Below, piece by piece: positions 28,742-39,808 of a DNA stretch of 64,000 bases. The stretch comes from AC-32 sp963717475. Lineage in GTDB: Bacteria; Actinomycetota; Thermoleophilia; Gaiellales; Gaiellaceae. Position 1 is the first letter of the stretch; every line of letters starts with the position of its first letter. Where the stretch lies: positions 310,001 to 374,000 of the forward strand of contig OY970337.1 in the NCBI GenBank assembly GCA_963717475.1. The letters run 5' to 3'. Position numbers and translations under genes: made by a program. The notes under the pieces are model-generated. The model did no database searches. It was not told where the DNA came from and saw nothing but the letters and a program-made list of their open reading frames with translations.

Positions 28742-28756
28742 CGCGGCGGCGCCGCG
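28742..28756 (+). promoter_or_regulatory. GC-rich hairpin in the leuS leader
   Basis: CGCGGC, loop GGC, GCCGCG: a 6-bp stem 13 bases after the leader peptide stop. It could be the pause or anti-antiterminator hairpin of an attenuator. Confidence 0.35.
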
Positions 28757-28771
28757 GCAGCTTCCCCAGGG

Positions 28772-28801
28772 CCTCTCTCACGAGAGGTCTTTTTCGTTTT
28801 T
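28772..28801 (+). terminator. Rho-independent terminator/attenuator before leuS
   Basis: CCTCTC, loop TCAC, GAGAGG, then TCTTTTTCGTTTTT. The stem with T-run ends 9 bases before the leuS start and overlaps its ribosome-site region, so it must be conditional rather than an operon end. Confidence 0.7.
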
Positions 28802-28810
28802 GGAGGCGAG

Positions 28811-31240
28811 ATGGAACCGTACGAACCACGTGCAATCGAGCAGAAGTGGCAGCGGGTCTGGGAGGAGGCCGAGGCGTTCTCGGTCTCGAACCCGGATCCC
28901 GGCACCCCGCCGAACCCGGACAAGCGCTACGTGCTCGAGCAGCTCCCGTATCCGTCGGGGACGCTGCACATGGGCCACATGCTGGTCTACACGATCGGCG
29001 ACGTGCGGGCGCACTTCCAGCGCCGGACCGGCCACGAGGTGATGCGGCCGATGGGCTGGGACTCCTTCGGCCTGCCCGCCGAGAACGCCGCCATCCGCGG
29101 CGGCGGCCACCCGCGCGAGATGACCGAGCGGAACATCGACCACATCCGCGCCTTCATGAAGCGGGCCGGCTGGGCGATCGACTGGGATCGTGAGATCGCG
29201 GCGCACTCGCCCGACTACTACCGCTGGACGCAGTGGCTGTTCCTGAAGCTGTACGAAGCCGGGCTCGCCTACCGCAAGGCCTCGCCGGTGAACTGGTGTC
29301 CGAACGATCAGACCGTTCTGGCGAACGAACAGGTCAAGGACGGCCGCTGCGACCGTTGCGGGGCGGTAGTCGAGGCCCGGAACCTGGAGCAGTGGTTCTT
29401 CCGCACGACCGCCTATGCCGACGAGCTGCTCGACTTCGAGGGGCTGCAGTGGCCCGAGCGGATCGTCGCCATGCAGCGGAACTGGATCGGCCGCTCCGAG
29501 GGAGCCGAGCTGATCTTTCGCGTCGACGAGCTGGACATCGACATCCCGGTCTTCACGACGCGGCCCGACACCGTCTTCGGGGCGACGTTCTTCGTCCTCG
29601 CGCCCGAGCACGAGCTGGTGTCGCGGCTCGCCGCAGGGACCCCGCACGAGGAAGAGGTGCTGGAGTACGTCCGGCTGTCGGCAGGGGGCTCCGCCGAGCG
29701 CGTCGACCCCGACCGTGAGAAGACCGGGGTCTTCACCGGGCGGTACGCCGTGAACCCGGCGACGGGCGAGCCCGTGCCGATCTGGGTCTCCGACTACGTG
29801 CTGATGGAGTACGGCACCGGCGCGATCATGGCCGTGCCCGCCCACGACGAGCGCGACTTCGCGTTCGCGCAGCGCTTCGAGCTGCCGGTTCGGACGGTCG
29901 TCGCCCCGGAGGGCGAGGAGCCGGCCGGGGAGGGTGCGTTCGTCGAGCACTCCGACAGCGAGCGGCTGGTCGACTCCGGCGAGTTCTCGGGGCTGCCTGC
30001 CCCTGAGGGCGCGCGCACGATCGTGGAGTGGCTGGAGCAGCGCCACGCCGGGCGCTTCGCGGTCAGCTTCCGGCTGCGCGACTGGGGCTTCTCGCGCCAG
30101 CGCTACTGGGGGGCCCCGATCCCGATCGTCTACTGCGAGCGCTGCGGTGTCGTCAAGGTGCCCGAGGAGGATCTGCCGGTCGTCCTGCCGGACATCGAGG
30201 ACTACCTACCGAAGGGGAAGGCGCCGCTCGAGTCAAACGAAGAGTGGATGCGTGTCGACTGCCCGAAGTGCGGCGGCGAGGCCAGGCGCGAGGCCGAGAC
30301 GATGGACACGTTCGTCGACTCGTCGTGGTATTTCCTGCGCTACTGCGACGCGCACAACGACCAGGCGCCGTTCGAGCGGGAGCTCGCCGATTACTGGGGC
30401 CCGGTCGACTACTACCAGGGCGGAGTCGACCACGCGACCATGCACATGATCTACGCGCGCTTCTTCCAGAAGGCGCTCGCTGACCTCGGGATGGTCGGCT
30501 TCCGCGAGCCCTTCGCGCGCTTCCACGGCAACGGCTGGGTGCAGTACGGCGGCGCGAAGATGTCGAAGTCCAAGGGGAACACGATCAGTCCGGACGCTTT
30601 CGTCGACCGCTACGGCGCGGACCCGGTGCGCCTGGCGATGCTCTTCATCGGGCCGGCCGACCAGGACATGGACTTCACCGAGGAAGCGTTCGAGGGGATG
30701 GTGCGCTTCGTCCGGCGGCTGTGGCGGATCGTCGGGGAGGTTGTCTCGGCCTCGGCGCGCTCGGACGGCGGCGGCGCGTTGACGCGCAAGGCGCACGAGA
30801 CGATCGCGAAGGTAACGGACGACATCGGCCGGCGCGAGTCGTTCAACACGGCGATCGCGGCCGTGATGGAGCTGGTGAACGAGCTGTCGCGGGATGTCGA
30901 GGCCCCGGACGCGCGCTTCGCGGCGGAGACGGCCGTCTCGCTGATCCAGCCGTACGCGCCGCACGTCGCGGAAGAGCTCTGGGGGGCGCTGGGCCACGAG
31001 CGGTTGTGGGAGCATCCGTGGCCGGTCGCCGACGAGTCGCAGCTCGTGCGGGAGACGTTCGAGCTCGTGATCCAGGTGAACGGCAAGGTGCGGGACCGCC
31101 TCGAAGCCTCGGTCGGCGACTCGGAGGAGCAGCTGGTCGAGCGCGCGCTCGCTTCGCCGCGGGTGCAGGCGCACCTGGACGGCAAGCAGGCCCGCCAGAC
31201 GATCGTCGTCCCCGGGCGGCTCGTCAACATCGTCGTCTAG
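28811..31240 (+). CDS. leuS: Leucyl-tRNA synthetase
   Basis: The 809-aa class I synthetase charges tRNA-Leu. Start YEPRAIEQKWQRVWEE is typical; the HIGH motif is HMGHM (53-57), the CP1 editing domain contains FTTRPDTVFGATF and the KMSKS loop is KMSKSKGN near residue 584. The C-terminal anticodon-binding and small tail domains end RQTIVVPGRLVNIVV. GGAGG lies 5 bases before ATG. It is full length, preceded by a leader peptide and attenuator. Confidence 0.97.
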   Translation: MEPYEPRAIEQKWQRVWEEAEAFSVSNPDPGTPPNPDKRYVLEQLPYPSGTLHMGHMLVYTIGDVRAHFQRRTGHEVMRPMGWDSFGLPAENAAIRGGGHPREMTERNIDHIRAFMKRAGWAIDWDREIAAHSPDYYRWTQWLFLKLYEAGLAYRKASPVNWCPNDQTVLANEQVKDGRCDRCGAVVEARNLEQWFFRTTAYADELLDFEGLQWPERIVAMQRNWIGRSEGAELIFRVDELDIDIPVFTTRPDTVFGATFFVLAPEHELVSRLAAGTPHEEEVLEYVRLSAGGSAERVDPDREKTGVFTGRYAVNPATGEPVPIWVSDYVLMEYGTGAIMAVPAHDERDFAFAQRFELPVRTVVAPEGEEPAGEGAFVEHSDSERLVDSGEFSGLPAPEGARTIVEWLEQRHAGRFAVSFRLRDWGFSRQRYWGAPIPIVYCERCGVVKVPEEDLPVVLPDIEDYLPKGKAPLESNEEWMRVDCPKCGGEARREAETMDTFVDSSWYFLRYCDAHNDQAPFERELADYWGPVDYYQGGVDHATMHMIYARFFQKALADLGMVGFREPFARFHGNGWVQYGGAKMSKSKGNTISPDAFVDRYGADPVRLAMLFIGPADQDMDFTEEAFEGMVRFVRRLWRIVGEVVSASARSDGGGALTRKAHETIAKVTDDIGRRESFNTAIAAVMELVNELSRDVEAPDARFAAETAVSLIQPYAPHVAEELWGALGHERLWEHPWPVADESQLVRETFELVIQVNGKVRDRLEASVGDSEEQLVERALASPRVQAHLDGKQARQTIVVPGRLVNIVV

Positions 31241-31304
31241 CGGGGCCGCGCAGGCCCCCGAAGGGCCGCTCACTCGCGGCGCCGGCTTCGCGCGCGCGTG
31301 CGCG

Positions 31305-31440
31305 CCCCCTGGGGTGGGTGGGGGCTAGGGACGGTACCCGCCGAAAGCGCACGTGAGTGTCACGCCTGTGTGCCGAATGTGTGCCGATTTCGTTGCGCTT
31401 TCGGCACAAAGGCGTCACCCACGCGTGACACTTTTCCGGG
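31305..31440. repeat. Dispersed intergenic repeat, two inverted partial copies
   Basis: A forward copy (about 31305-31386) and a reverse copy (about 31387-31440) meet head to head. GCCGAAAGCGCA at 31340 is perfectly inverted at 31394-31405. The reverse copy contains GTCACCCACGCGT, the core shared with the repeats at 45.4 and 47.6 kb. The region separates leuS from comEA. The rest of the 31241-31452 gap is GC-rich with a weak GGCCC/GGGCC hairpin at 31253-31267. Confidence 0.6.
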
Positions 31441-31452
31441 CACGCTCGCCGC

Positions 31453-32052
31453 ATGGCGGAATTTCTCCACCAGCGGCGGCGGCAACTCCTGCTCGCCGCG
31501 GTCGCGCTCGCGCTGCTCCTGCTCGCTGCCCGATACCTCCTGCCCGCGGGCACTGCGACGCCGGCGGCGCCTCTCCCCCCGCCGCCCGGCCCCGGCACGG
31601 GTGCGGCCGGCCCCTCGGCGCGGGTGGTGGTCGACGTGGTCGGCGAAGTCCGGCGGCCTGGCCTCTACAGGCTGGCCGACGGCTCGCGGATCGCCGACGC
31701 CGTCGCCCGCGCCGGCGGAGCCACCCGCAAAGCCGAGCTGGCTCAGGTCAACCTCGCGGCGCCGCTCGCGGACGGAGAGCAGGTCGTGGTCCCGACGCGC
31801 GGCTCCGCTGCCGCCGCGGCGCCGGCCGCCGCGGGCGGCGGTGACGCAGCGGCTCCGTCCGCACCGATCCAGCTCAGCACGGCGACGCTCGAGCAGCTCG
31901 ACTCGCTTCCGGGCGTCGGGCCTGCCACGGCGCAGAAGATCCTCGACTACCGCACCAAGCACGGCGCGTTCAGCTCGGTCGACGAGCTCGATGCCGTTCC
32001 CGGAATCGGACCAAAGCGGCTCGAGCAGCTGCGAGACCTGGTGGTGCCTTGA
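31453..32052 (+). CDS. comEA: ComEA-like DNA-binding protein
   Basis: The 199-aa protein has an N-terminal membrane anchor (LLLAAVALALLLLAARYLL), a Pro-rich linker, an SLBB domain (VVVDVVGEVRRPGLYRLADGSRI) and a C-terminal double helix-hairpin-helix (LEQLDSLPGVGPATAQKIL; FSSVDELDAVPGIGPKRLEQL). This is the ComEA architecture for binding incoming DNA outside the membrane. It overlaps comEC by four bases. Confidence 0.9.
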   Translation: MAEFLHQRRRQLLLAAVALALLLLAARYLLPAGTATPAAPLPPPPGPGTGAAGPSARVVVDVVGEVRRPGLYRLADGSRIADAVARAGGATRKAELAQVNLAAPLADGEQVVVPTRGSAAAAAPAAAGGGDAAAPSAPIQLSTATLEQLDSLPGVGPATAQKILDYRTKHGAFSSVDELDAVPGIGPKRLEQLRDLVVP

Positions 32053-33509
32053 CCGCCGCGCGTGGCTCACCGCACGCGTTCCTCTTGGCGCTTTGCCTCG
32101 GGCTCGCGGCCTCGAACTTGGCGCGCATTTCACTCCTCCCCCTTGCGCTCACCCTTGCGCTCATCTCCGTCGCGATTCTGGCCGCGGGAGCCACGCGCGC
32201 AGAAGTCCGGCCCTGGCTCGCAGCCGTCACGCTCCTGCTCGTCGGCTGGTGGTGGGGCAGCGCGCGCCTGGACGCGCTCGACCGCAGCGTCTTGCTCGCG
32301 CGCGTCGACACCTCCGAGCGCACCGACCTGGTCGTCACCGCGGCCGCACGCCGGAGCCGGTTCGAGCTACGGATCCCGGCCGAGGTGACGCGCTTCGGAC
32401 GTCTCCGTTTTCGCGAAGCCGCTCTCCTGGAGCTCCCGCTCGGACGCGCGCCGCCACAAGGCGCCGTGCTCGAGACGATCGCGACCGTTCGCCTGCCGCG
32501 GCCGAAAGCACACGGGTTCGACGAGCGCACCTGGCTCCGGCACCAGGGCGTCCACGTCGTGCTCCGAGCAGACCGCTGGCAGCTCGTCGGCCACCGGAGC
32601 GGCCTCGGCGGCATCGCCGACAAGCTGCGGGCGCTGCTCGCACGGTCGATCGCACCTGGGCTCCAAGGCGAGCGCCGCGGTGTGATCGAGGGCATCGTGC
32701 TCGGCGACGAACAGGCCCTCTCGCCAGACTTACGGCAGCGATTCAGAGCCTCGGGCCTCTACCACCTGCTCGCCGTCTCCGGCCAGAACGTGGCGCTCGT
32801 AGCCGCGGGCGCGCTCGCGCTGATCTGGCTGATCGGCCTGCCCCGCTGGGCGGGCCATCTGGCCGCGCTCGGAGCGATCGGGGGCTACGTCCTCGCCGTC
32901 GGCCCGCAACCGTCGGTCGTCCGCGCGGGGGTCGCGGGCGCCCTCGCCTCCGCGGCGTGGCTCACCGCGCGCGCCTCGGACCGCTGGTACTTCCTCCTGC
33001 TCGCAGCCCTCGCGCTGCTCGCGTGGAACCCGTACGACCTGCTCGACGCGGGCTTCCAGCTCTCCTTCGCAGCCGTCGCCGCGATCTTCCTCGTCGTGCC
33101 TCGGCTGCTCGACGTGCTCGAGGGCTACCCGCTGCACCGAAAGCTCGCGGCGGTCGTCGCTGTCTCAACTGCGTGCGGCGCCGTCACGGCCCCGATTCTC
33201 TGGCTGCAGTTTCATGCGCTCCCGCTCGTCACGGTGCCTGCGAACGCGCTGGCGGAGTTGGCGGTCGCGCCGCTCCTCTACCTCGCCTTCGCGACCGCCC
33301 TCGTCGGCGCCGTCTTCCCGCCCGCCGCCGCCGGCCTCGCCTGGGTGAACGGCTGGTGCGCCGCATACCTCGCCGCCTGCGCCCGCTTCTTCGGCGGGCT
33401 GCCCGGAGCGCAGGTCCGCTCCGACCGCGGCGCGCTCACCCTCGTGTGCGCCGCCGGCGCGGCCGCCTATGCTTGGCGCCGGTGGCAGAGCTCGCCGCGG
33501 TCTACCTGA
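32049..33509 (+). CDS. comEC: ComEC/Rec2 DNA-uptake channel protein, without MBL domain
   Basis: The 486-aa membrane protein has a short N-terminal OB-like region and the competence domain, marked by GIVLGDEQALSPDLRQRFRASGLYHLLAVSGQNVAL (spread across residues about 215-250). At least eight helices follow. It ends after the channel domain and lacks the C-terminal metallo-beta-lactamase domain of long ComEC proteins. TTG start overlaps the comEA stop, and its 3' end overlaps holA by 28 bases. Confidence 0.88.
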   Translation: MTAARGSPHAFLLALCLGLAASNLARISLLPLALTLALISVAILAAGATRAEVRPWLAAVTLLLVGWWWGSARLDALDRSVLLARVDTSERTDLVVTAAARRSRFELRIPAEVTRFGRLRFREAALLELPLGRAPPQGAVLETIATVRLPRPKAHGFDERTWLRHQGVHVVLRADRWQLVGHRSGLGGIADKLRALLARSIAPGLQGERRGVIEGIVLGDEQALSPDLRQRFRASGLYHLLAVSGQNVALVAAGALALIWLIGLPRWAGHLAALGAIGGYVLAVGPQPSVVRAGVAGALASAAWLTARASDRWYFLLLAALALLAWNPYDLLDAGFQLSFAAVAAIFLVVPRLLDVLEGYPLHRKLAAVVAVSTACGAVTAPILWLQFHALPLVTVPANALAELAVAPLLYLAFATALVGAVFPPAAAGLAWVNGWCAAYLAACARFFGGLPGAQVRSDRGALTLVCAAGAAAYAWRRWQSSPRST

Positions 33510-34479
33510 TCATCGGCACCGACCGGCCGAAGGTCGCGCGTGCGCTTCGGCGCCTGCGCGAACGCGTCGGGGAGGACGCGACGGAGCTGCTCTCTGCGCT
33601 CGAGGCGAGTGCGGAGGACGTCGAGGCCGCCTGCAACGCGCTCGGCCTCTTCGCGGTCGAGCGGCGACTCGTCGTCGTCGAGCACGTCGAGCGCTGGAAG
33701 GCGGCCGAGGTGAAGCGCCTCGAGGAGTACCTCAAGCGCCCGGCGCCGACGACGGTGCTCGCGCTGACCGGGGAGGAGGTCAAGCGCGACTCAACGCTCG
33801 CCAAGGCGGTCGCGAAGGCAGGCGAGGTCCTCCTCTACGACCTCCCGAAGCGGGGCCGCAAGGCCGACCTGCCGCGCTGGGTCGAGGCGCAGCTCGCCGA
33901 GCGCGGCGTGAAGATCGACACCGAGGCCGCCAGGGCCGTCGTCGAGCTCGTCGGCGAGAACACCGAGGAGCTTGCGACGGAGATCGACAAGCTCGCGACC
34001 TGGGCGGCGGGCGAGCGTCTCACCGAGCGCGAGATCGCCCAGCTGGTGCCGGCTCGCGCCGAGACGCCGCCGTTCGACCTGACCGACGCCTGGGGACGCC
34101 GCGACGTCGCGGCGGCAGTCGGCGCCAGCGAGCGCCTTGTCGAGCGCTCTGGGGACGCGCCACGCGATGTGTTTCTGCGCGTGACGGGTCTCCTCGTCGC
34201 CCACGTCGGACGCGTGCGCGAATGTCGCGACCTTTCCGCGCAAGGGGTCCCGCCCGCCGCCGCGGCCGAGCGAATGAAACGCAACCGCTTCTACGTCCAG
34301 AAGCTCTACGAGCAGGCGGGCAACTTCTCGCACGACGAGCTCGACGACGCGGTCATCCGGCTGGCGCGCCTGGACGCCGCGCTCAAGGGCGGCAGCACGC
34401 TGCCCGGCGAGCTCGAGTTCACGCGGGCGCTCGTCGACATCACCCGCGGCCGAGAGACCGCGAAAGCCGCGCTAGCTAG
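33482..34479 (+). CDS. holA: DNA polymerase III subunit delta
   Basis: Clamp-loader delta subunit. GTG start gives VAELAAVYLIIGTDRPKVARAL; the body includes GLFAVERRLVVVEHVERWK, NTEELATEIDKLATWA and FYVQKLYEQAGNFSHDEL, matching the AAA+ and collar domains. About 330 residues fit the family. The reading frame does not close here but runs on to 34732 antisense through rpsT. TAG codons in the other two frames at 34473 and 34477 suggest a single-base error near the end and a true stop at about 34475-34479. Confidence 0.85.
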
Positions 34480-34742
34480 GAGTCCGAGCCGGCGGCGAGG
34501 CGGGCGGCCTGCGCCTTCTTGCGCGCCGCCGCGTTGCGGTGGAGCGCTCCGCGCGAGGCTGCCTTGTCGATCCAGCGCACGAGCTCGCGGTGCCCGGCCG
34601 CGACCTTCTCGCTGTCGCCCTCGTCGACAGCAGCCCGCAGCCGGCGGGTCAGCGTCTTCACCGTCGAGGCGTAGCGCAGGTTCTCGAGCCGCTCCTCGCC
34701 GGCGATCCGGACGCGCTTTTTCTGCTGTTTGATGTTCGGCAT
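34476..34742 (-). CDS. rpsT: 30S ribosomal protein S20
   Basis: The 88-aa basic helical protein starts MPNIKQQKKRVRIAGEERL and contains ALHRNAAARKKAQAARLA, typical of S20, which binds 16S rRNA during 30S assembly. On the opposite strand to its neighbours, converging with holA. Its upstream region (34754-34771 on the plus strand) has a GCCCGC/GCGGGC hairpin that would lie in the 5' leader. Confidence 0.95.
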   Translation of the reverse strand: MPNIKQQKKRVRIAGEERLENLRYASTVKTLTRRLRAAVDEGDSEKVAAGHRELVRWIDKAASRGALHRNAAARKKAQAARLAAGSDS

Positions 34743-34802
34743 TTCGTGAGAGAGCCCGCTTCGAGGCGGGCCGCGGCCGATGGTAGCAGCAGTGCCCCTT
34801 CC

Positions 34803-34808
34803 TATACT
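34803..34808 (+). promoter_or_regulatory. -10 element of murJ
   Basis: TATACT, a near-consensus hexamer, ends 7 bases before the GTG at 34816. No ribosome-binding site is present, so the murJ transcript is probably leaderless. Confidence 0.6.
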
Positions 34809-34815
34809 CGGGCGC

Positions 34816-36389
34816 GTGGAAGAGCGAGGCGCGGCCCGCGGCCGACGGCTGGCGCGGTCGACGGCGATCTTCTCGCTCGCAACCGGGCTTTCCCGGATCC
34901 TGGGCCTGATCCGCGAGATCGTCGCCGCCTACTACTTCGGCGCCGCCGGCAAGGTCAACGCGTTCACGGTCGCGTTCCAGGTGCCCAACCTCGTGCGCTC
35001 GCTCGTCGCGGACGCGGCGCTCTCGTCCGCGTTCGTCCCCGTCTTCAGCGAGCTGCTCGAGAAGGGAGAGCGCAAGCGGGCCTGGCGCGTCGCCTCGACG
35101 CTCTTCTGGCTGATGCTGCTCGGCCTCGGCGCCCTGACCGCCCTGTTCATCGTGATCGCCCCGCTCGTGATCGCGCCCTTCGGCGATCCGGGCGGAGACA
35201 AGGAGCTCGCGATCGGGCTCTCGCGGGTGCTCTTCCCGATCGTCGCGCTGCTCGGCGTCTCCGGCGTGATCGTCGGGATCCTCAACAGCTACGAGCACTT
35301 CACGGTGCCCGCCCTCACCCCGGTCTTCTGGAACCTGGCGATCATCGCCGGCCTCGTCCTCGGCGTGCCGCACGCGGAAACGATGAGCGGGAAGCTCTAC
35401 GTCTACGCGATCTCGATCGTGATCGGCACGGTGATCCAGGTGCTGTTACCCGTGCCCTGGCTGCGCGGGCTCGACGGACGGCTGCAGATGGTGATCGACT
35501 GGCGCGACCCCGCGGTCAGGCGCGTCTTCGTGCTGATGGTGCCGGTGACGATCGGGCTGGGGCTGATCAACTTCAACCTCGTCGTCGACTCGATCTTCGC
35601 CTCGCGCCTGATCGACCCCGAGCTGGCGCCGACGGCGATCGACAAGGCGTTCCGCGTCTACATGCTCCCGCAGGGGATGTTCTCGGTCGCGGTCGCGACC
35701 GTGCTGTTCCCTCTCTCTCGCGGCTCGCCGCGCGCGGCGATCTCGAGGGGTTCCGGACCACCGTCGGGCTCGGGCTGCGCCAGATCGCCTTCCTGCTCGT
35801 CCCGGCGAGCGTGATCTCGGCGGTCCTCGCGGAGCCGATCGTGCGCCTCCTCTACCAGCGCGGCCAGTTCGGCCCGCACCAGACGCACGTCGTGGCCGGC
35901 GCGCTCGCCGCCTTCGCGGCGGGGCTGACGTTCAACGGGACGATGCTGATGCTGAACCGCGCCTTCTTCAGCCTGCAGTCCCCGTGGATCCCGACCGCGG
36001 TCGCGCTCGGCAACCTCGGCCTCAACGCCGTCCTCGACGCCGTCTTCTACCGCTTCGGGACGTGGGGGATCCCGCTCTCGACGACCTTCGTGAACATCGC
36101 GGGCACTTTCGCGCTGCTCGAGCTCCTGCGCCGCCGCCTGGGCCGCGTCGAGCTCGCCGAGACCGGACGCGCGTTCGGGAAGATCGTGCTGGCCTCGGTC
36201 GTGGTCGGGCTGGTCTCCTACGGGGCCTGGCGCGGCCTCGATTCCGAGCTCGGGCGCTCGCTGGCCGCCCAGATCGTCTCGCTCGGCGTCGCCCTGCTGG
36301 GGAGCGCGGTTGCCTATGGGCTGGCGTGTCGCACGCTCGGCGTGCGCGAGCTTCAGGCGCTCCTCTCCCTGCGCCGCCGCACCGGGTGA
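34816..36389 (+). CDS. murJ: Lipid II flippase MurJ, frameshifted
   Basis: A MATE-like MurJ/MviN protein of about 524 aa with 14 or so helices. Marks are FSLATGLSRILGLIREIVAAYYFG, VPNLVRSLVADAALSSAFVPVFSE and, after the break, EPIVRLLYQRGQFG. It flips lipid II for peptidoglycan synthesis. One base appears lost at about 35711, in a CT-repeat; adding it joins VATVLFP to SLSRLAARGDLEGF. As the gene is normally essential, a consensus error is probable. The stop overlaps the next gene as GTGA. Confidence 0.9.
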
Positions 36390-36892
36390 TCGAGTTCGAG
36401 CCGCTCAGGCACGAGCACCTGCCGATGCTGCGCGAATGGCTCGAGCGCGAGCACGTCCGCCGCTGGTGGCGCGACTCGCTGGACGACTCGATCGTGGAGT
36501 ACGCGAAGGCGATCGACGGGCTCGACCCGAGTGACCACTACCTGATCCTCTTCGACGGGCGGCCCGTCGGGATGATCGAGACCTACCTCGTCTCCGACTT
36601 CCCCGACTGGGAGACGATCGTCGAGGTCGGCGACGACGTTGCGGGCGTCGACCTGCTGATCGGCGAAGAGGATTTGACTGGACAGGGTCTCGGCCCGCGC
36701 GTGCTCGAAGCCTTCGCGCATGAGGTCGTCTTCGCGCGGCCGGAGACCGGCGCGTGCGTCGCGGCCGTCGACGAGGACAACGTGCGCTCGTGGCGCGCAT
36801 TCGAGAAGGCCGGCTTCCGCTACGTGCGCGACGTCGAGGAAGACGGCCGTCCGCACCGCTTGATGCGGCTGGACCGCCGGTACGCTCAGTAG
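36386..36892 (+). CDS. GNAT acetyltransferase, AAC(6')-like
   Basis: The 168-aa protein has HVRRWWRDSLDD near the start, GVDLLIGEEDLTGQGLGPRVLEAF with the acetyl-CoA loop, and NVRSWRAFEKAGFRYVRDV, resembling the AAC(6')-Ib/siderophore acetyltransferase branch. The substrate could be an aminoglycoside or an endogenous amine. GTG start overlaps the murJ stop. Confidence 0.8.
   Translation: MIEFEPLRHEHLPMLREWLEREHVRRWWRDSLDDSIVEYAKAIDGLDPSDHYLILFDGRPVGMIETYLVSDFPDWETIVEVGDDVAGVDLLIGEEDLTGQGLGPRVLEAFAHEVVFARPETGACVAAVDEDNVRSWRAFEKAGFRYVRDVEEDGRPHRLMRLDRRYAQ
36881..36886 (+). promoter_or_regulatory. -10 element of lepA
   Basis: TACGCT inside the end of the acetyltransferase gene, 9 bases before the lepA ATG at 36896. 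No Shine-Dalgarno sequence is present. Confidence 0.4.
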
Positions 36893-36895
36893 CCC

Positions 36896-38679
<1,784 letters not shown>

Positions 38680-38683
<4 letters not shown>

Positions 38684-39795
38684 GCGGCGTCCGGCACCTG
38701 TACGTGCACCTGCCGTTCTGTGCGTCTCGCTGCGGCTACTGCGATTTCGTGACCGTAGTGGGGCGGACGGGGCAGCACCGGGCATACGTGGACGCGCTGG
38801 TCGCCGAGCTCGAACTGGAGCAGGCCGTGCTGGCGCCGCGGCTGGAGAGCGTGTTCCTCGGCGGCGGGACGCCGACGTTCACGGAGGCGCGTGAGCTCGA
38901 GCGCCTGCTCCACGCGCTGCCGCCGGCCGAGGAGCTCACGGTCGAGGCGAACCCGGAGACGGTGACGCCGCAGCTCGCCCGGCTCTTGCGCTCGGGCGGC
39001 GTGACGCGCGTCTCGCTCGGCGCGCAGACCTTCCGGCCACATCTGTTGTCCGTGCTCGAGCGGCGCGCCGGCCCGGATGACGTCCGGCGTTCCGTCTACG
39101 CTCTCCGTGATGTCGGATTTGACAACATCTCCCTGGATCTCGTCTACGGGATCCCCGGCCAGAGCTCCGCCGATCTCGACGCCGACCTGAGTGACGCTCT
39201 CGCGCTGGAGCCCGAGCACCTCTCCTGCTACGAGCTGGAGGCGAAACCGGGCACGCGGTTCACCCATGCGCACGGCGCGGAGCTCGCGCGTCAGGCCGAG
39301 GCGATGGAGTCGTACTTCGAGCGCGTCGTCGCGCGTGTCACGGCTGCCGGGTACCGCTGGTACGAGACGGCGAACTTCTGCAGGCAGCCGTCCCTCGCGG
39401 ACGGGCGCGATCTCCGCTCGCGGCACAACCTCGCCTACTGGCGCGGCCGGGACTACCTCGGCCTCGGGATCGGCGCGGTCTCGACAATCGAATCTGAGCG
39501 CCGGCGGACGACGCCGAAGCTCGGGGCCTACCTGGCCGCCCTCGCCTCCGGCTCGCGGCCACCGCGGGAGCTGGAACCGCTTCCGCCGGAGGTGCGCGAG
39601 AGCGAGCGGGTGATGCTCGGGCTACGGCTGGACGAGCCGCTCGCGGTCAACGGGCTCGCGCGCGCGGTCGACTGGGCGGCGGTCGAGCGGCTCGAGCGGC
39701 TCGGCCTCGTGCGGCACGAGCAACGGGAGAGTCTCGCGTTGACCGGGCGCGGCCGCTACCTCGGCGGCGGCGTCACGGCGGAGCTGCTCGCCTAA
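38680..39795 (+). CDS. hemW: Radical SAM heme-trafficking protein HemW
   Basis: The 371-aa protein has the radical SAM motif CASRCGYCDF near residue 12, then ESVFLGGGTPTF and TRVSLGAQTF. The fourth-cysteine-like position in CGYCDF fits HemW rather than the CPO enzyme HemN. HemW proteins bind and deliver heme. GTG start overlaps the lepA stop. Confidence 0.9.
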
Positions 39796-39798
39796 AAT
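39793..39798 (+). promoter_or_regulatory. -10 element of hrcA
   Basis: TAAAAT at the hemW stop, 10 bases before GTG 39809. No CIRCE inverted repeat (TTAGCACTC type) is seen here, so HrcA autoregulation through CIRCE is not supported by this sequence. Confidence 0.5.
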
Positions 39799-39808
39799 CC
39801 CTGCAAAG

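Noticed and set aside
28729..28801. T-box riboswitch upstream of leuS
   Set aside because: GGCGGCGCCGCG resembles the T-box core, but the TGGN-ACC bases that must pair with the tRNA end are changed and the leader is too short for a normal Stem I. Leader-peptide attenuation fits better.
31298..34732. 1144-aa protein covering comEA, comEC and holA
   Set aside because: Only its last third (33482 onward) is holA; the upstream part is the wrong frame of comEA/comEC, which have complete domains in other frames.
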